A model generated the notes under the pieces. It saw nothing but the letters and a program-made list of their open reading frames with translations. It was not told the origin of the DNA and did no database searches. DNA of 64,000 nucleotides from CAZKRU01 sp964555235 (lineage in GTDB: Bacteria; Verrucomicrobiota; Verrucomicrobiia; Methylacidiphilales; CAMAQI01). The translations under genes and the position numbers were made by a program. The stretch spans positions 1 to 64,000 of the forward strand of contig CAZKRU010000007.1 in the NCBI GenBank assembly GCA_964555235.1. Direction: 5' to 3'. Positions 8,769 to 18,787 of this stretch are shown here, piece by piece. The number at the start of each line of letters is the position of its first letter. Within the stretch, counting starts at the first letter, position 1.

Positions 8769-9972
8769 CCTTGTTGATTTGAACGTATTTTTCCGTCAAA
8801 TCATTGGTGAGCAGTGAATACTCAGCCGTACCGAGATGAAGGTGGATGGTGATGGTAAAGGCTTTTTTCGCAACGACTTTTCGGAGTTTCGAAACAGGGG
8901 TGTTGGATTTGCGACCATTGCTGACCGCGAGCAATCCATCATAATAGATTTCGACGAGTTCTTCCCGCACTTTGGCCGGAGAGTAACCGATGGCGTCCAT
9001 GAGTCGCCCCCAATTCGGATCTCCACCACACCAGGAGGTTTTGACGAGGAGGGAGGTTGCCACGGTCTGTGCCGCTGCTTTGGCATCGGCATGAGTCGTC
9101 GCTCCCTTGACACAGACTTCGACCACTCGGGTAATCCCTTCTCCATCTTCAACCATCATGCGGGAAAGTTTTTTCATCACACTGATGAGCGCTTTGCGGA
9201 AGAGTTCGCGACTGGGGTGATAGCTTTTGAGCGGATTATTTCCCGCACGCCCATTCGCCAGAACAATCACGGTGTCGTTCGTTGAAGTATCGCCATCAAT
9301 GGAGATTCGATTGAAGGTAGCTTCCACCGCATCATCCGTGCATCGCTGAAGACTTCGTTTATCGATCACCGCATCCGTTGTGACAAAGCAGAGCATTGTG
9401 GCCATGTTCGGATGAATCATTCCGGCCCCTTTGGCAATTCCTCCAATGGTGACGGTCTTTCCATCGATTTCAATCTGAACCGCGTAATGTTTCGGACGCG
9501 TATCGCTCGTCATAATCGCACGAGCGGCATCCATGCCGTGCTTATCGCTAAGATTCTTTGAGGCTTTTCGAATTCCGGCGATGATTTTCGACATCGGAAG
9601 AGGAACCCCAATCCGACCGGTGGAGCAGACGAGAAAATCTTTCGATCGGCCTCCGATGACATTTGCCGTCTCAGCAACCATCCGCATCGAATTTTTAAGT
9701 CCAACCACTCCGGTGCAGGCATTGGCATTCCCTGAATTCACAACGATGCCGCGAATCCGTCCATTCTTCACGTGTTGCATGGAAACGCGCACCGGCGCGG
9801 CCTTGACTTGATTCGTTGTAAAAGTCGCAGCCACCTCCGCAGGGGGATCTGACATGATGAGAGCGAGATCCATCGCTTTACTCGGCTTGATCCCACACGA
9901 AAGCCCGCAGGCAAAAAAGCCTGCTGGTGTGGTAACGGTTCCGGCGATGAGGGGGTTCAATGAATTATTCAA
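8761..9972 (-). CDS. argJ: Bifunctional ornithine acetyltransferase / N-acetylglutamate synthase
   Basis: About 403 residues from a TTG at 9972. An AGGAG at 9981-9985 lies 8 bases upstream, and the longer frame would run deep into argC. ArgJ recycles the acetyl group from acetylornithine to glutamate. VNSGNANACTG and the KGAGMIHPNMATML segment are visible; the enzyme self-cleaves before the Thr of the latter to expose its nucleophile. Because ArgJ is present, the pathway is the cyclic form. It starts 25 bases after argC. Confidence 0.92.
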   Translation of the reverse strand: MNNSLNPLIAGTVTTPAGFFACGLSCGIKPSKAMDLALIMSDPPAEVAATFTTNQVKAAPVRVSMQHVKNGRIRGIVVNSGNANACTGVVGLKNSMRMVAETANVIGGRSKDFLVCSTGRIGVPLPMSKIIAGIRKASKNLSDKHGMDAARAIMTSDTRPKHYAVQIEIDGKTVTIGGIAKGAGMIHPNMATMLCFVTTDAVIDKRSLQRCTDDAVEATFNRISIDGDTSTNDTVIVLANGRAGNNPLKSYHPSRELFRKALISVMKKLSRMMVEDGEGITRVVEVCVKGATTHADAKAAAQTVATSLLVKTSWCGGDPNWGRLMDAIGYSPAKVREELVEIYYDGLLAVSNGRKSNTPVSKLRKVVAKKAFTITIHLHLGTAEYSLLTNDLTEKYVQINKGE

Positions 9973-9997
9973 CAATACTTCTCCTATCGATTGAAAA

Positions 9998-11032
9998 TTA
10001 AATAGCAAGTGCCGTCGTTTCGGGAAGCCCAAAACGTTGATTAAATGATTGCACGGCCTGTCCCGCCGCCCCTTTGCCCAGATTGTCGATCGCGGAGAAG
10101 AGAAGGCATCGATTGGTGCGTGTGTCGACTTGAACGGCGATCTCTGCAGAATTCGTTCGCGCGACATTCTTAATCTCCGGAAGTCGGTTTCCAGAAAGGA
10201 CGCGGATGAATGGTTCGACGGCGTAAGTATCGATGTAGTGTGCCCGGATGGACTCTGCGGTGAATCCAGGCTTTAACGTTGCGGTAATCGCCGTGTGCAT
10301 TCCTCGATGAAGCGGAAGGAGGTGAGGAATAAAGGTAATCGGTACCGGATGTCCGGCAACAAAGGCGAGCTCCTGCTCAATTTCACTCAAATGACGATGT
10401 TTCGGAATTCCATAAGCTCGCGCATTTTCATTCACTTCACAAAAAAGATAAGCTTCCTCGGCTTTTTTTCCTGCGCCCGAAGTTCCGCTCAATGAATTCG
10501 CAATGATCGTCGCGGGATCAATCGCCCCAAGACGAAGCGCCGGAATCAGCGCAAGCAGGATGCTGGTCGGATAGCAGCCGGGACAGGCGAGCAAGTCTCC
10601 CTTGGAAATTTCCTTTCGGTGAAACTCGGGCAAGGAATAGACCGCCTCTTTTAAAAGCTCAGGTGCGGGATGGACGTGTCCGTAAAATTCTTGATAGGTC
10701 TCCGGGCTTTTCAGTCGAAAATCGGCACTCAAGTCAATGACAACCTTTCCCGCTTTTCGCAAAGGAACGGCATATTCGGCGGAAACGCCGTGAGGAAGCG
10801 CCAGAAAAAAGACTTCAGCCCGGGTGGCCACTTGCTCCGGCGAGAGATTTTCAAACGCCAACGAAGAGGAGGGCGAAAATCCAGAAATCAGATCACGAAG
10901 GAGTTGCCTCGCTTTTTGACGGGAAGTCACTGCCTTGAGAACGACCTGTGGGTGTAGCGATAGGATGCGACAGAGTTCTTCTCCGGAATAACCCGAAGCA
11001 CCGATAATTGCTACCTCCAAACGTGAGGACAT
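9998..11032 (-). CDS. argC: N-acetyl-gamma-glutamyl-phosphate reductase
   Basis: A 344-residue enzyme reducing N-acetylglutamyl phosphate with NADPH. The N-terminal GASGYSGEEL is the dinucleotide-binding loop. The catalytic Cys sits in CPGCYPT near residue 150. A His in PKHRHLSEIEQE and the HRGMHTAI region fit the ArgC active site. It follows rpsI by 25 bases on the same strand. Confidence 0.93.
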   Translation of the reverse strand: MSSRLEVAIIGASGYSGEELCRILSLHPQVVLKAVTSRQKARQLLRDLISGFSPSSSLAFENLSPEQVATRAEVFFLALPHGVSAEYAVPLRKAGKVVIDLSADFRLKSPETYQEFYGHVHPAPELLKEAVYSLPEFHRKEISKGDLLACPGCYPTSILLALIPALRLGAIDPATIIANSLSGTSGAGKKAEEAYLFCEVNENARAYGIPKHRHLSEIEQELAFVAGHPVPITFIPHLLPLHRGMHTAITATLKPGFTAESIRAHYIDTYAVEPFIRVLSGNRLPEIKNVARTNSAEIAVQVDTRTNRCLLFSAIDNLGKGAAGQAVQSFNQRFGLPETTALAI

Positions 11033-11057
11033 GAGGGTCCCTGGGAGGCGTCGCAGA

Positions 11058-11456
11058 TTAACGCTTGGAGAACTGGAAGCGTTTACGAGCGCCCGGCTGA
11101 CCGGACTTCTTACGTTCCTTCGAACGAGGATCCCGAGTCAAGAGACCGTGCTCACGAAAAGAGCCACGGCTTTCGGGATTGAGCTTGAGCAGCGCACGAG
11201 CGATTGCCAAACGAAGCGCTCCTGCCTGTCCCATCGGTCCACCACCGGAGGTGCGAACCACGAGATCAAATTTTTTCGAATTTTCAGAAACTTCCAATGC
11301 CAGAAGTGCGTGATCCCGAAGATTGGTCGTCGGAAAGTATTCTTCGAACTCGCGTCCGTTGACCTTAATGGCGCCCGTGCCTTTGGAGAGTTGAACGGAG
11401 GCAACGGCTGTCTTACGACGTCCGGTTGCGAGGATGGGAGCTTCTGCGATTGCCAT
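11058..11456 (-). CDS. rpsI: 30S ribosomal protein S9 (uS9)
   Basis: A 132-residue S9 protein. RRKTAVA at the N-terminus, GGGPMGQAGALRLAIARAL in the middle, and the basic tail ending KRFQFSKR, which reaches the decoding site, are all present. It pairs with rplM in the usual order, 20 bases behind it. Confidence 0.96.
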   Translation of the reverse strand: MAIAEAPILATGRRKTAVASVQLSKGTGAIKVNGREFEEYFPTTNLRDHALLALEVSENSKKFDLVVRTSGGGPMGQAGALRLAIARALLKLNPESRGSFREHGLLTRDPRSKERKKSGQPGARKRFQFSKR

Positions 11457-11476
11457 AAATTACCTGGTAATATTGA

Positions 11477-11905
11477 TTAAACGGAAAGCGTTTCGGGGTT
11501 CTGAGCCACATGAGGATGCTCGGTCCCTTTATAAACTCGGAGCTTGGTCATGATCGTACGTCCCAGACGGTTGTGAGGAACCATTCCCTTCACCGCGGAC
11601 TCAATCAAAAGCTCCGGACGACGCGCACGACGATGTTTGACCGTCTCAGACTTGTGTCCACCAATGTAACCCGAGTAGCTCATGTAGCTTTTCTGGGTTT
11701 CTTTTTGTCCGGTGAAGACCGCTTTCTCGGCGTTGATGACGACGACAAAGTCGCCGGTGTCGACGTGAGGAGTGAAAATGGCCTTATGTTTGCCACGAAG
11801 GATCACGGCAGCCTTTTCAGCTACCTGTCCCACGACCTGATTCGCGGCGTCAATGACGTACCATTTACGGTTCAAATTTTCTGCTTTTGCGCTAAACGTT
11901 TTCAT
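11477..11905 (-). CDS. rplM: 50S ribosomal protein L13 (uL13)
   Basis: A 142-residue L13 protein. RKWYVIDA, LRGKHKAIFTPHVDTGD and MVPHNRLGR are the standard signatures. It is the first gene of the minus-strand cluster leading through rpsI into the arginine genes. The region 11906-12034 upstream is gene-free and should carry the promoter. Confidence 0.96.
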   Translation of the reverse strand: MKTFSAKAENLNRKWYVIDAANQVVGQVAEKAAVILRGKHKAIFTPHVDTGDFVVVINAEKAVFTGQKETQKSYMSYSGYIGGHKSETVKHRRARRPELLIESAVKGMVPHNRLGRTIMTKLRVYKGTEHPHVAQNPETLSV

Positions 11906-12034
11906 AGTTCCAATCTTTTAAAAAAGAGCGTGTTATTTAATCGCATTGAGGCGTCGCGTCAATCTTTTTTCCGGTTTTTTTTCAACATCCCCTGATTTAC
12001 CTCGAAGATTGGATGAAACCAACTTCGCATTTAA

Positions 12035-13153
12035 TCACACAGATTCCACCAAGCGTTCGTTATTTGCTACCGGTTCATACCAAGTATTTCGCTGCATCGG
12101 TTCGCGTCCCGCTTCACGAATCGCATGCTCCATTCGCCGGATTGTTTGCTCTTGCGGAGTTTTCGATCCGGCCATGTGAAAGATGCGCTCTTGTTGAATC
12201 GTTCCATGAAGATCATCCACTCCGTAACTGAGCGCAATCTGCGCCAGAGGAAGCCCCAGACTGATCCAGTACGCCGTCAGATGGTCAAAATTATCAAGAT
12301 AGATTCGACTGACCGCGAGCGTTCGGAGATCATCTTGAGCCGTGGTTTTTGGGAGATGAGAAAGTTGATTGTGTTCCGGCTCAAAGGCAAAAGGGATGAA
12401 TGCCGTAAATCCGTGAGTTTCATCCTGCAACTCCCGGAGGCGTCGAAGATGGTCCACGCGATGGGAGAAATTTTCGATATGGCCGTAAAGCATCGTGCAA
12501 GTGCTCCGACCTCCGATTTGATGCCAGAGACGGTGGACCTCAATCCACTCTTCCGCCGTCTCCTTGCCGCGACAGATTTGATCGCGAATGATGGGGTCAA
12601 AAATTTCAGCTCCGCCACCGGTCAGGGAGTCGAGACCGATTTCTTTGAGAATTTGAAGCACTTCCAAAATCGGCTTGCGCGTCACCCGCTCGGCAAGATG
12701 ACGGATCTCCACGGCCGTAAATGCCTTTACGGCCATCCCGGGGCATGCGGCTTTGATTCCTTGAATGAACTCCAGGTAATATGAAAAGGGAAGTTTCGGA
12801 TGTAGGCCGCCGACCAGATGGACTTCAATCATCCCTTGATCATAAGCGGCTTTTGCCTCCGCGATCATCTCTTCGGGTGAGAACTCAAAGGCCCCCTCCT
12901 GGCCCTTGCGACGATAAAAAGCGCAAAATTGGCAGCTTAGGATACAGATGTTGGAGTAATTAATGTAACGATTGAGAATGTAGGTGGCGATGTTTCCACT
13001 TTTGCGTTCGCGAACGTGATTCGCAAGGAAGCCGAGTACGTTTAAATCGCGACACTCGAAGAGACGCAGCGCCTCGTCGTCCGTAATTCGTTGTGAAGAA
13101 AAAATCTTCTCTGCGATCTCTTGAAGACCTGCGGCTAGAATCCTGCGTTGCAT
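12035..13153 (-). CDS. mqnE: Aminofutalosine synthase, radical SAM
   Basis: About 372 residues from ATG 13153; an in-frame GTG at 13177 directly after the upstream stop is an alternative. CILSCQFCAFYR (near residue 70) carries the three Cys that bind the SAM-cleaving 4Fe-4S cluster. VHLVGGLHPKLPFSYY, KAFTAVEI and GGGAEIFDPIIRDQIC fit MqnE rather than MqnC. MqnE joins 3-(1-carboxyvinyl)oxybenzoate to an adenosyl radical in the futalosine route to menaquinone. No other mqn gene is in view. It is co-directional with the exported protein gene upstream. Confidence 0.88.
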   Translation of the reverse strand: MQRRILAAGLQEIAEKIFSSQRITDDEALRLFECRDLNVLGFLANHVRERKSGNIATYILNRYINYSNICILSCQFCAFYRRKGQEGAFEFSPEEMIAEAKAAYDQGMIEVHLVGGLHPKLPFSYYLEFIQGIKAACPGMAVKAFTAVEIRHLAERVTRKPILEVLQILKEIGLDSLTGGGAEIFDPIIRDQICRGKETAEEWIEVHRLWHQIGGRSTCTMLYGHIENFSHRVDHLRRLRELQDETHGFTAFIPFAFEPEHNQLSHLPKTTAQDDLRTLAVSRIYLDNFDHLTAYWISLGLPLAQIALSYGVDDLHGTIQQERIFHMAGSKTPQEQTIRRMEHAIREAGREPMQRNTWYEPVANNERLVESV

Positions 13154-13177
13154 GAGGATGTCAAAGCAATCAACCAC

Positions 13178-13753
13178 TCAAATCGAGAAGTAGGAAACCA
13201 CTTTCCACTTCTCACTGCGACCGCGTCCCAGAACAATCGTTTCGCGAACGGAAGACTTTTTTTCAAGTCCAACGGTAAATTCAAATTGGTAATACTCTCC
13301 ATCGGGGAGCGAGGCGTAGGATTTTTGTACGGTTGCCGAGAGGAGTTTACGCTCCTGGGTTATTTTTCCGAAATTTCTCCATTTGTCGCGGTCAAAAACG
13401 GGATCAAAGCACCAATTCTGCCCTCCGTCCTTCGGTTCCCACTGATAGGTTCCGGCCCTGGCCCAGCCTCGACGATCCAGAGCCTCCAAAAATTTTAGCG
13501 CGGTATCGAGTGACTGACCTGCAGGACTATCCTTCTCAATCGTGGAGATGTCCACATTGGTAGTCGATATTTCAGGGTTCATGGGGGGAGGAGGCAGAAC
13601 GGGAGCCATCGGTTTTACCTCGTTGGTCAAGACCTTTGTCTTGTCACTTTCCGTACTGGGATCGGAGCTTTCCATCGCGCCTTGAGCCTGTAGGAAGCAG
13701 ACAGGGACAAGATAGAGCCCCAGAAAAATGGATCGGAAATACTGGAAATTCAT
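13178..13753 (-). CDS. Exported protein with DUF4019-like domain
   Basis: 191 residues. Residues 1-24 form a Sec signal peptide ending near LQAQGA; a Pro-rich linker (near residues 48-60) follows. The rest (ALKFLEALDRRGWARAGTY to the WKVVSYFSI end) resembles the DUF4019 pattern: a helix with a short Asp-containing turn, a conserved Trp, an ERKLLSA step and a closing strand. Its function is unknown. Its stop abuts the possible GTG start of mqnE, so the two may be co-transcribed. Confidence 0.65.
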   Translation of the reverse strand: MNFQYFRSIFLGLYLVPVCFLQAQGAMESSDPSTESDKTKVLTNEVKPMAPVLPPPPMNPEISTTNVDISTIEKDSPAGQSLDTALKFLEALDRRGWARAGTYQWEPKDGGQNWCFDPVFDRDKWRNFGKITQERKLLSATVQKSYASLPDGEYYQFEFTVGLEKKSSVRETIVLGRGRSEKWKVVSYFSI

Positions 13754-13850
13754 GCTGCTATGTTTAGCAAAGGGTTACGGAAGGTTGCAAGCGTGGAAAT
13801 GAGCGGACTTGCCAAGTCGAAGGAGTTCGCGCAGAACGTCTCTCCGATTT

Positions 13851-15476
13851 ATGAGTGGTACCGATCAGGAAATGGTGACAGCAATCGCCCGTCGAAGAAC
13901 CTTTGCGATTATCTCGCATCCGGATGCGGGTAAAACGACGCTGACCGAAAAGTTTTTGCTTTACGGTGGGGCTGTTCAGTTGGCGGGAAGCGTGACGAGT
14001 CGAAAAAATCAGCGCGCAACGACAAGCGACTGGATGGAGTTGGAAAAGCAGCGTGGAATCTCCGTCTCCTCAACGGTCCTCCAATTTGAATACAACGGAT
14101 GTGTGGTGAATCTCCTGGATACCCCCGGCCACAAGGATTTCTCCGAGGATACGTATCGGGTCCTTTCTGCGGTCGATGCAGCCGTCATGGTCGTCGATGC
14201 AGCGAAGGGGATTGAGACGCAAACCCGAAAACTCTTTGAAGTCTGTCGTCGTCGTGGGGTTCCAATTTTTACCTTCATGAACAAACTCGATCGCTCGTGT
14301 CGTCCTCCACTCGAGTTGCTGGATGAATTGGAATCCGTTTTGGGAATTCATGCTTATCCACTGAACTGGCCTCTCGGGGATGGACGCGATTTCAAGGGCG
14401 TTTATGATCGGGAAAAATCGGAGGTAAATCTCTTCGAGAGAACTCCCGGCGGCGCCTATCGAGCTCCGGTTTCTGTTAGCAATATTCAAGATCCCTCGGT
14501 TCGTGAGGCACTCGCTCCGGGAGTTTACGCACAAGTCTGCGAAGAACTTGATCTTCTCGATGGTGCAGGGGTTGAGTTTGATGTGAAACAAATTCTTTCC
14601 GGTAAACTAACCCCAGTTTTTTTTGGAAGCGCCGCCAATAACTTTGGGGTTCAATTCCTTTTGGATCAATTTTTGCGATTGGCGCCTCCTCCGGTTGGTC
14701 GTCTGAGCGGTGACCGGTTGGTTGAGCCTGCCAACGAAGCCTTTTCTGGCTTTGTCTTCAAAATTCAAGCGAACATGAATCCGCGCCATCGGGATCGGGT
14801 GAGCTTCATTCGAGTCGTCTCCGGGGTCTTTCGTCGCGACATGAACGTCACTCATATTCAGTCGGGAAAGACCGTACGACTCTCGAACTCCCAACGGCTT
14901 TTCGCACAAGAACGGGAGACGGTTGACGAGGCTTATGCCGGTGATGTGGTCGGCATTGTCGGAAACTACGACTTTGGAGTTGGCGATACTTTAACGGAGG
15001 ATCCAACGATTTGCTTCCGGGAGATTCCGCGCTTTGCGCCGGAATGTTTTGCGTATCTTCACAATCCGACGACGGCGAAGTACAAGCGTTTCCGGGAGGG
15101 GCTGACCCAGCTTTTGCACGAAGGAGTCGTTCAGCAGTTTTTGATTCCCCAAGATCTTCAACGGGTTCCGTTGCTCGGCGCCGTCGGACCGCTTCAGTTT
15201 GAAGTCGTTCAGTATCGTCTTGAGAGCGAATATGGAGCCGATGCGCGCTTGGAAGTCGTTTCATGGAAACTCATTCGCTGGCTCAAGCGAAAAGAGGGAG
15301 GCGAACTCGGTAAAGTCGAGATGTCCTCCGGAGTCGTCCTTGCGGAAGATGCGGAGGGGGGAACCGTTGCGCTGTTTGAGAGTTCCTGGGGGATGAGTTA
15401 TTTTGCCGAACGAAACCCTGATTTGGAATTGTCAGAATTACCTCCGGCGCGCCTTGCTGCAGATGTAAAATCTTAA
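13851..15476 (+). CDS. prfC: Peptide chain release factor 3 (RF3)
   Basis: About 541 residues from ATG 13851 (MSGTDQEMVTAIARRRTFAI), the start that matches the family; an upstream TTG at 13809 is in frame. RF3 is a GTPase that removes RF1/RF2 after termination. ISHPDAGKTTLTEK is the P loop, DWMELEKQRGISV the switch I region, DTPGHKDFSEDT the G3 motif and MNKLDR the G4 motif. Domains II and III follow, with the RF3-type QQFLIPQDL and VGPLQFEVVQYRL. The downstream intergenic region holds a palindromic repeat. Confidence 0.94.
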   Translation: MSGTDQEMVTAIARRRTFAIISHPDAGKTTLTEKFLLYGGAVQLAGSVTSRKNQRATTSDWMELEKQRGISVSSTVLQFEYNGCVVNLLDTPGHKDFSEDTYRVLSAVDAAVMVVDAAKGIETQTRKLFEVCRRRGVPIFTFMNKLDRSCRPPLELLDELESVLGIHAYPLNWPLGDGRDFKGVYDREKSEVNLFERTPGGAYRAPVSVSNIQDPSVREALAPGVYAQVCEELDLLDGAGVEFDVKQILSGKLTPVFFGSAANNFGVQFLLDQFLRLAPPPVGRLSGDRLVEPANEAFSGFVFKIQANMNPRHRDRVSFIRVVSGVFRRDMNVTHIQSGKTVRLSNSQRLFAQERETVDEAYAGDVVGIVGNYDFGVGDTLTEDPTICFREIPRFAPECFAYLHNPTTAKYKRFREGLTQLLHEGVVQQFLIPQDLQRVPLLGAVGPLQFEVVQYRLESEYGADARLEVVSWKLIRWLKRKEGGELGKVEMSSGVVLAEDAEGGTVALFESSWGMSYFAERNPDLELSELPPARLAADVKS

Positions 15477-15533
15477 GTTTTTTTGATCTCCTCCTTATAG
15501 CAAGTTGATAAAAACTGCAGCCGCGTGTTGTTA

Positions 15534-15610
15534 AATCAGGAACTCACGAACTCAGGAAAAAAAGGGTAATCCCATTGGCTTTTTTCTCTTGAGTTCCTGA
15601 GTTCTAGATT
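15534..15610. repeat. Palindromic intergenic repeat, second sequence type
   Basis: Arms at 15534-15565 and 15579-15610 are inverse complements with a few mismatches. Each arm is built from the unit GAACTCA, as in AGGAACTCACGAACTCAGG, followed by a run of A or T. The sequence differs from copies 1 and 3 but the architecture is the same: arms of short internal units, a purine-rich run, a short loop. It may serve as a terminator after prfC. Nothing else is seen between 15477 and 15698. Confidence 0.7.
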
Positions 15611-15698
15611 TACTTGAGGTCATGAGATTTTTTAGAGTGCGCCAAACGTCGCGGTTCGAAACTTGCGCTTTGAGTAATAATCCCTAGAGCTTGACCCC

Positions 15699-18600
15699 AT
15701 GACGCTTGCAGAACTCTCCATTCGACGCCCGGTCATGGCGTGGATGTTGATGGCGGCGCTCATCATTTTTGGATGTATTGGATTGGGGCGGTTGGGCGTC
15801 AGTCAGCTTCCTGACTACGATTTTCCGGTTTTGAATGTCAACGTCAGTTGGCCAGGAACGGCACCGGAATTCATTGAGGCAGAAATTGTTGATCGGTTGG
15901 AAGAACAACTGATTACCGTTGAAAAAATCAAAGATATCAGTTCGAGCATCAAGCAGGGGAGCGCCAATATCACGCTTGAGTTTGAGTTTGATCGAAACAT
16001 CGATGCAGCCCTCCAGGAGGTTCAATCGAAGATCGCGGGTGTTCGAATGCCCAAAAATGTAGATCCTCCGACGATTGGCAAATCTAATCCAGATGACCAA
16101 CCGATCCTTTATATTGGAATTTCGAGTTCTCGCCCATTGAAGGATTTGATCGTCTATTCCGAGGTCCACCTTCGGGACCAGTTTCAGATTATTCCCGGCG
16201 TCGGGGATGTTTTTATCTCAGGCGGAGCCGCACGGGCACTTCGGATTTGGATCGATCCGGCAAAACTTCGCGAATACGAAATCACCGTCGTCGATGTTCG
16301 AAAGGCGATCGAGATGGAGCATTACGAAGTTTCCGCAGGTTATCTTGAAAATGCGAAACAAGAGACCAATCTTCGCGTCATGGGGGAGGGAATGAGCGTG
16401 GAACAAATCGAAAATATCCGACTCTTACAGAGGGGAGGGAGTCCGATTTATAATTCCAATATCCGAATTCGTGACATTGCCCGAGTGGAGAATGGCCTTA
16501 CCGATGTGCGACGCGTTGCCCGTGTTCAAGGGAAGCCGGGAATCGGGATTGGAATTAAAAAACAACGGGGAACCAATGCGGTGGACGTGGCTCAACGTGT
16601 CAAAAAGCGAATGGAGGAGCTCGCCAAAACATTGCCGCCCGATATCGAAATGGGGGTGAATTTTGATGCAACGAGGTTCATTGAGGAATCGATCCATGAA
16701 ACGATGTTCACCCTCGTTCTTTCCGCACTGATTACCGGCTTGATCTGTTTTCTCTTTCTGGGGACATGGAGTTCCACTTTTAATATTCTCCTCTCGATTC
16801 CGACTTCAATCATCGGGACCTTTCTCATTCTCTACGGGATGGGCTTCACTTTGAATATGTTTACGTTGTTGGGACTCTCGCTGGCGATTGGAATTGTGGT
16901 GGATGACGCCATCATGGTGCTGGAGAATATTGTTCGCCATGCCGAAATGGGAAAGGATCGGGTAACCGCCGCACGGGATGGAGCCAAGGAGATTACTTTT
17001 GCCGCAGTCGCCGCGACCGTTTCGGTCATGGCCATTTTCGTTCCGGTTCTTTTCGTCTCGGGGACTATTGGAAAGTTTTTATTCCAATTCGGCGTGGCGA
17101 TTACCGGGGCTGTGGCGCTTTCCCTCTTGGAGGCATTGACCATCACCCCCATGCGCTGCTCTCAATTTTTGGCAGTAGGAGGGAATCAATCAAACTTTGA
17201 GCAGAAAGTGAACGGTTTCTTTGAGAAGACCGCTCTCAACTATCGAAGTTCCCTCGAGTGGTGCCTGAATCATCGTTGGAAAGTTGTCGGAGGAGCGCTT
17301 CTCTTTTTTGTACTTTCCCTCGGTTCAGCAAAATTGCTTCGAGGAGAAATTGTCCCCCCTCAGGATCAAAGCATGTTTCTGCTGCGACTCCAATCTCCGA
17401 TTGGAACCTCCCTCTGGGGAACAGAGAAGCTCGTGGTCCAGGTCCAGGAAGAACTCCTGAAGTGGCCGGAAGTTCGTCGCATTTTTGCATCCGTCGGAGG
17501 AATGACTGGCGGAGATGTGACCACGGGAATCATCTTTCTCAGTCTCAAGCCTGCCAAGGAACGGGAAGCAAGCCAGGAGGAGTTAATGCAGCGGGCTCGG
17601 GAGAAGCTAGGGAAGATTCCTGGTTTGAAGCTCGCGGTTCAGGATTTATCGATGAGGGGCTTTACGGCCCGTCGTGAATTTCCGATTGAGTTTGCGATTC
17701 GAGGGGCCGATTGGGATCAACTTCGTACGATCAGCGAACAATTTCTGAAGGAAATTGAGGCTGGAGGTCTGATGACCGATTTGGATACAGATCATAAAAT
17801 TGGACAACCGGAAATTCAAGTGATTCCGAATCGCGAAGCGGCCGCTCAGAGCGGAGTCAGCATGCAGACCATTGGTGATACGATCGAGGCTTCAATGGGG
17901 GGAGTGCATGAGGGTAAATTTACAAGTGATGGACGTCGTTACGATGTCTGGCTTAAATTTGATCAACCGGATCGAAGCGAGGCGGAGTCCATGGATGCGC
18001 TTCAGGTTCGCACTGCATTTGGTGAACTCATTCCGTTGAGTCGCGTGGTCAAATTGGAAAAAATCAATACTGTTCAACAGATTACACGTCGAAATCGGGA
18101 GCGTTCCATAACGATCTTTGCCAACATCCTGCCGGGCAAATCACAGGCTGAGGCAATCAAGAAAGTGGAGGCGATTGGAAAACGGATCCTTCCGGATGGG
18201 TATCGCCTCTACTGGAGTGGGGGAGCCCAGGCGTTTCAAGAATCGCTTAAAAGCGGGATTGTCGTCCTGCTGATGGGAATTATGGTCGCCTATATGATTC
18301 TTGCGTCACAGTTCAATAGTTTTCTCCATCCGATCACCGTACTTCTGGCGCTCCCATTCAGCATTAGTGGCGCATTGCTTGCGCTTTTGGCAACGAACCA
18401 ATCGATCAATCTCTACAGCTTTATCGGGATGATTCTCCTGATGGGAATTGTGAAGAAGAACTCGATTCTCTTGGTGGAATTCACCAATCAAAAACGTGCA
18501 GGCGGACTGTCTTTAAAAGAAGCGATCCTGACCGCAAGCCCCATCCGGCTTCGACCAATTTTGATGACTTCCATTGCGACGATGGCTGCCGCGCTCCCTC

Positions 18601-18773
18601 CTGCATTGGCATTGGGACCTGGAGCCGAGAGTCGCATTCCGATGGCCGTAACAATCCTCGGAGGAGTTTTTGTTTCGACTTCCCTCACGCTTTTTGTCAT
18701 TCCCTGCGCCTACAGTCTGTTCGCTCCCCTGGAACGACGTCCTCCTGGAAAAGAGGATATGGCAGGACTCTAA
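15699..18773 (+). CDS. RND-family efflux permease (AcrB/MexB-like)
   Basis: A 1024-residue inner-membrane proton antiporter of the hydrophobe/amphiphile efflux family. TM1 lies near residues 10-30; a large periplasmic loop follows with QSKIAGVRMP and the porter subdomains. The cluster of TM2-6 near 330-480 includes GIVVDDAIMVLENI, whose paired Asp relay protons. The second half repeats this plan, with GIVKKNSILLVEF in TM10. No membrane-fusion protein or outer-membrane channel gene is adjacent, so its partners must lie elsewhere. Substrate unknown. Confidence 0.92.
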   Translation: MTLAELSIRRPVMAWMLMAALIIFGCIGLGRLGVSQLPDYDFPVLNVNVSWPGTAPEFIEAEIVDRLEEQLITVEKIKDISSSIKQGSANITLEFEFDRNIDAALQEVQSKIAGVRMPKNVDPPTIGKSNPDDQPILYIGISSSRPLKDLIVYSEVHLRDQFQIIPGVGDVFISGGAARALRIWIDPAKLREYEITVVDVRKAIEMEHYEVSAGYLENAKQETNLRVMGEGMSVEQIENIRLLQRGGSPIYNSNIRIRDIARVENGLTDVRRVARVQGKPGIGIGIKKQRGTNAVDVAQRVKKRMEELAKTLPPDIEMGVNFDATRFIEESIHETMFTLVLSALITGLICFLFLGTWSSTFNILLSIPTSIIGTFLILYGMGFTLNMFTLLGLSLAIGIVVDDAIMVLENIVRHAEMGKDRVTAARDGAKEITFAAVAATVSVMAIFVPVLFVSGTIGKFLFQFGVAITGAVALSLLEALTITPMRCSQFLAVGGNQSNFEQKVNGFFEKTALNYRSSLEWCLNHRWKVVGGALLFFVLSLGSAKLLRGEIVPPQDQSMFLLRLQSPIGTSLWGTEKLVVQVQEELLKWPEVRRIFASVGGMTGGDVTTGIIFLSLKPAKEREASQEELMQRAREKLGKIPGLKLAVQDLSMRGFTARREFPIEFAIRGADWDQLRTISEQFLKEIEAGGLMTDLDTDHKIGQPEIQVIPNREAAAQSGVSMQTIGDTIEASMGGVHEGKFTSDGRRYDVWLKFDQPDRSEAESMDALQVRTAFGELIPLSRVVKLEKINTVQQITRRNRERSITIFANILPGKSQAEAIKKVEAIGKRILPDGYRLYWSGGAQAFQESLKSGIVVLLMGIMVAYMILASQFNSFLHPITVLLALPFSISGALLALLATNQSINLYSFIGMILLMGIVKKNSILLVEFTNQKRAGGLSLKEAILTASPIRLRPILMTSIATMAAALPPALALGPGAESRIPMAVTILGGVFVSTSLTLFVIPCAYSLFAPLERRPPGKEDMAGL

Positions 18774-18787
18774 CCGAAGATCATCCT

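Noticed and set aside
12125..12784. 219-residue plus-strand open frame opposite mqnE
   Set aside because: Complement of a clear radical SAM gene; no independent coding evidence.
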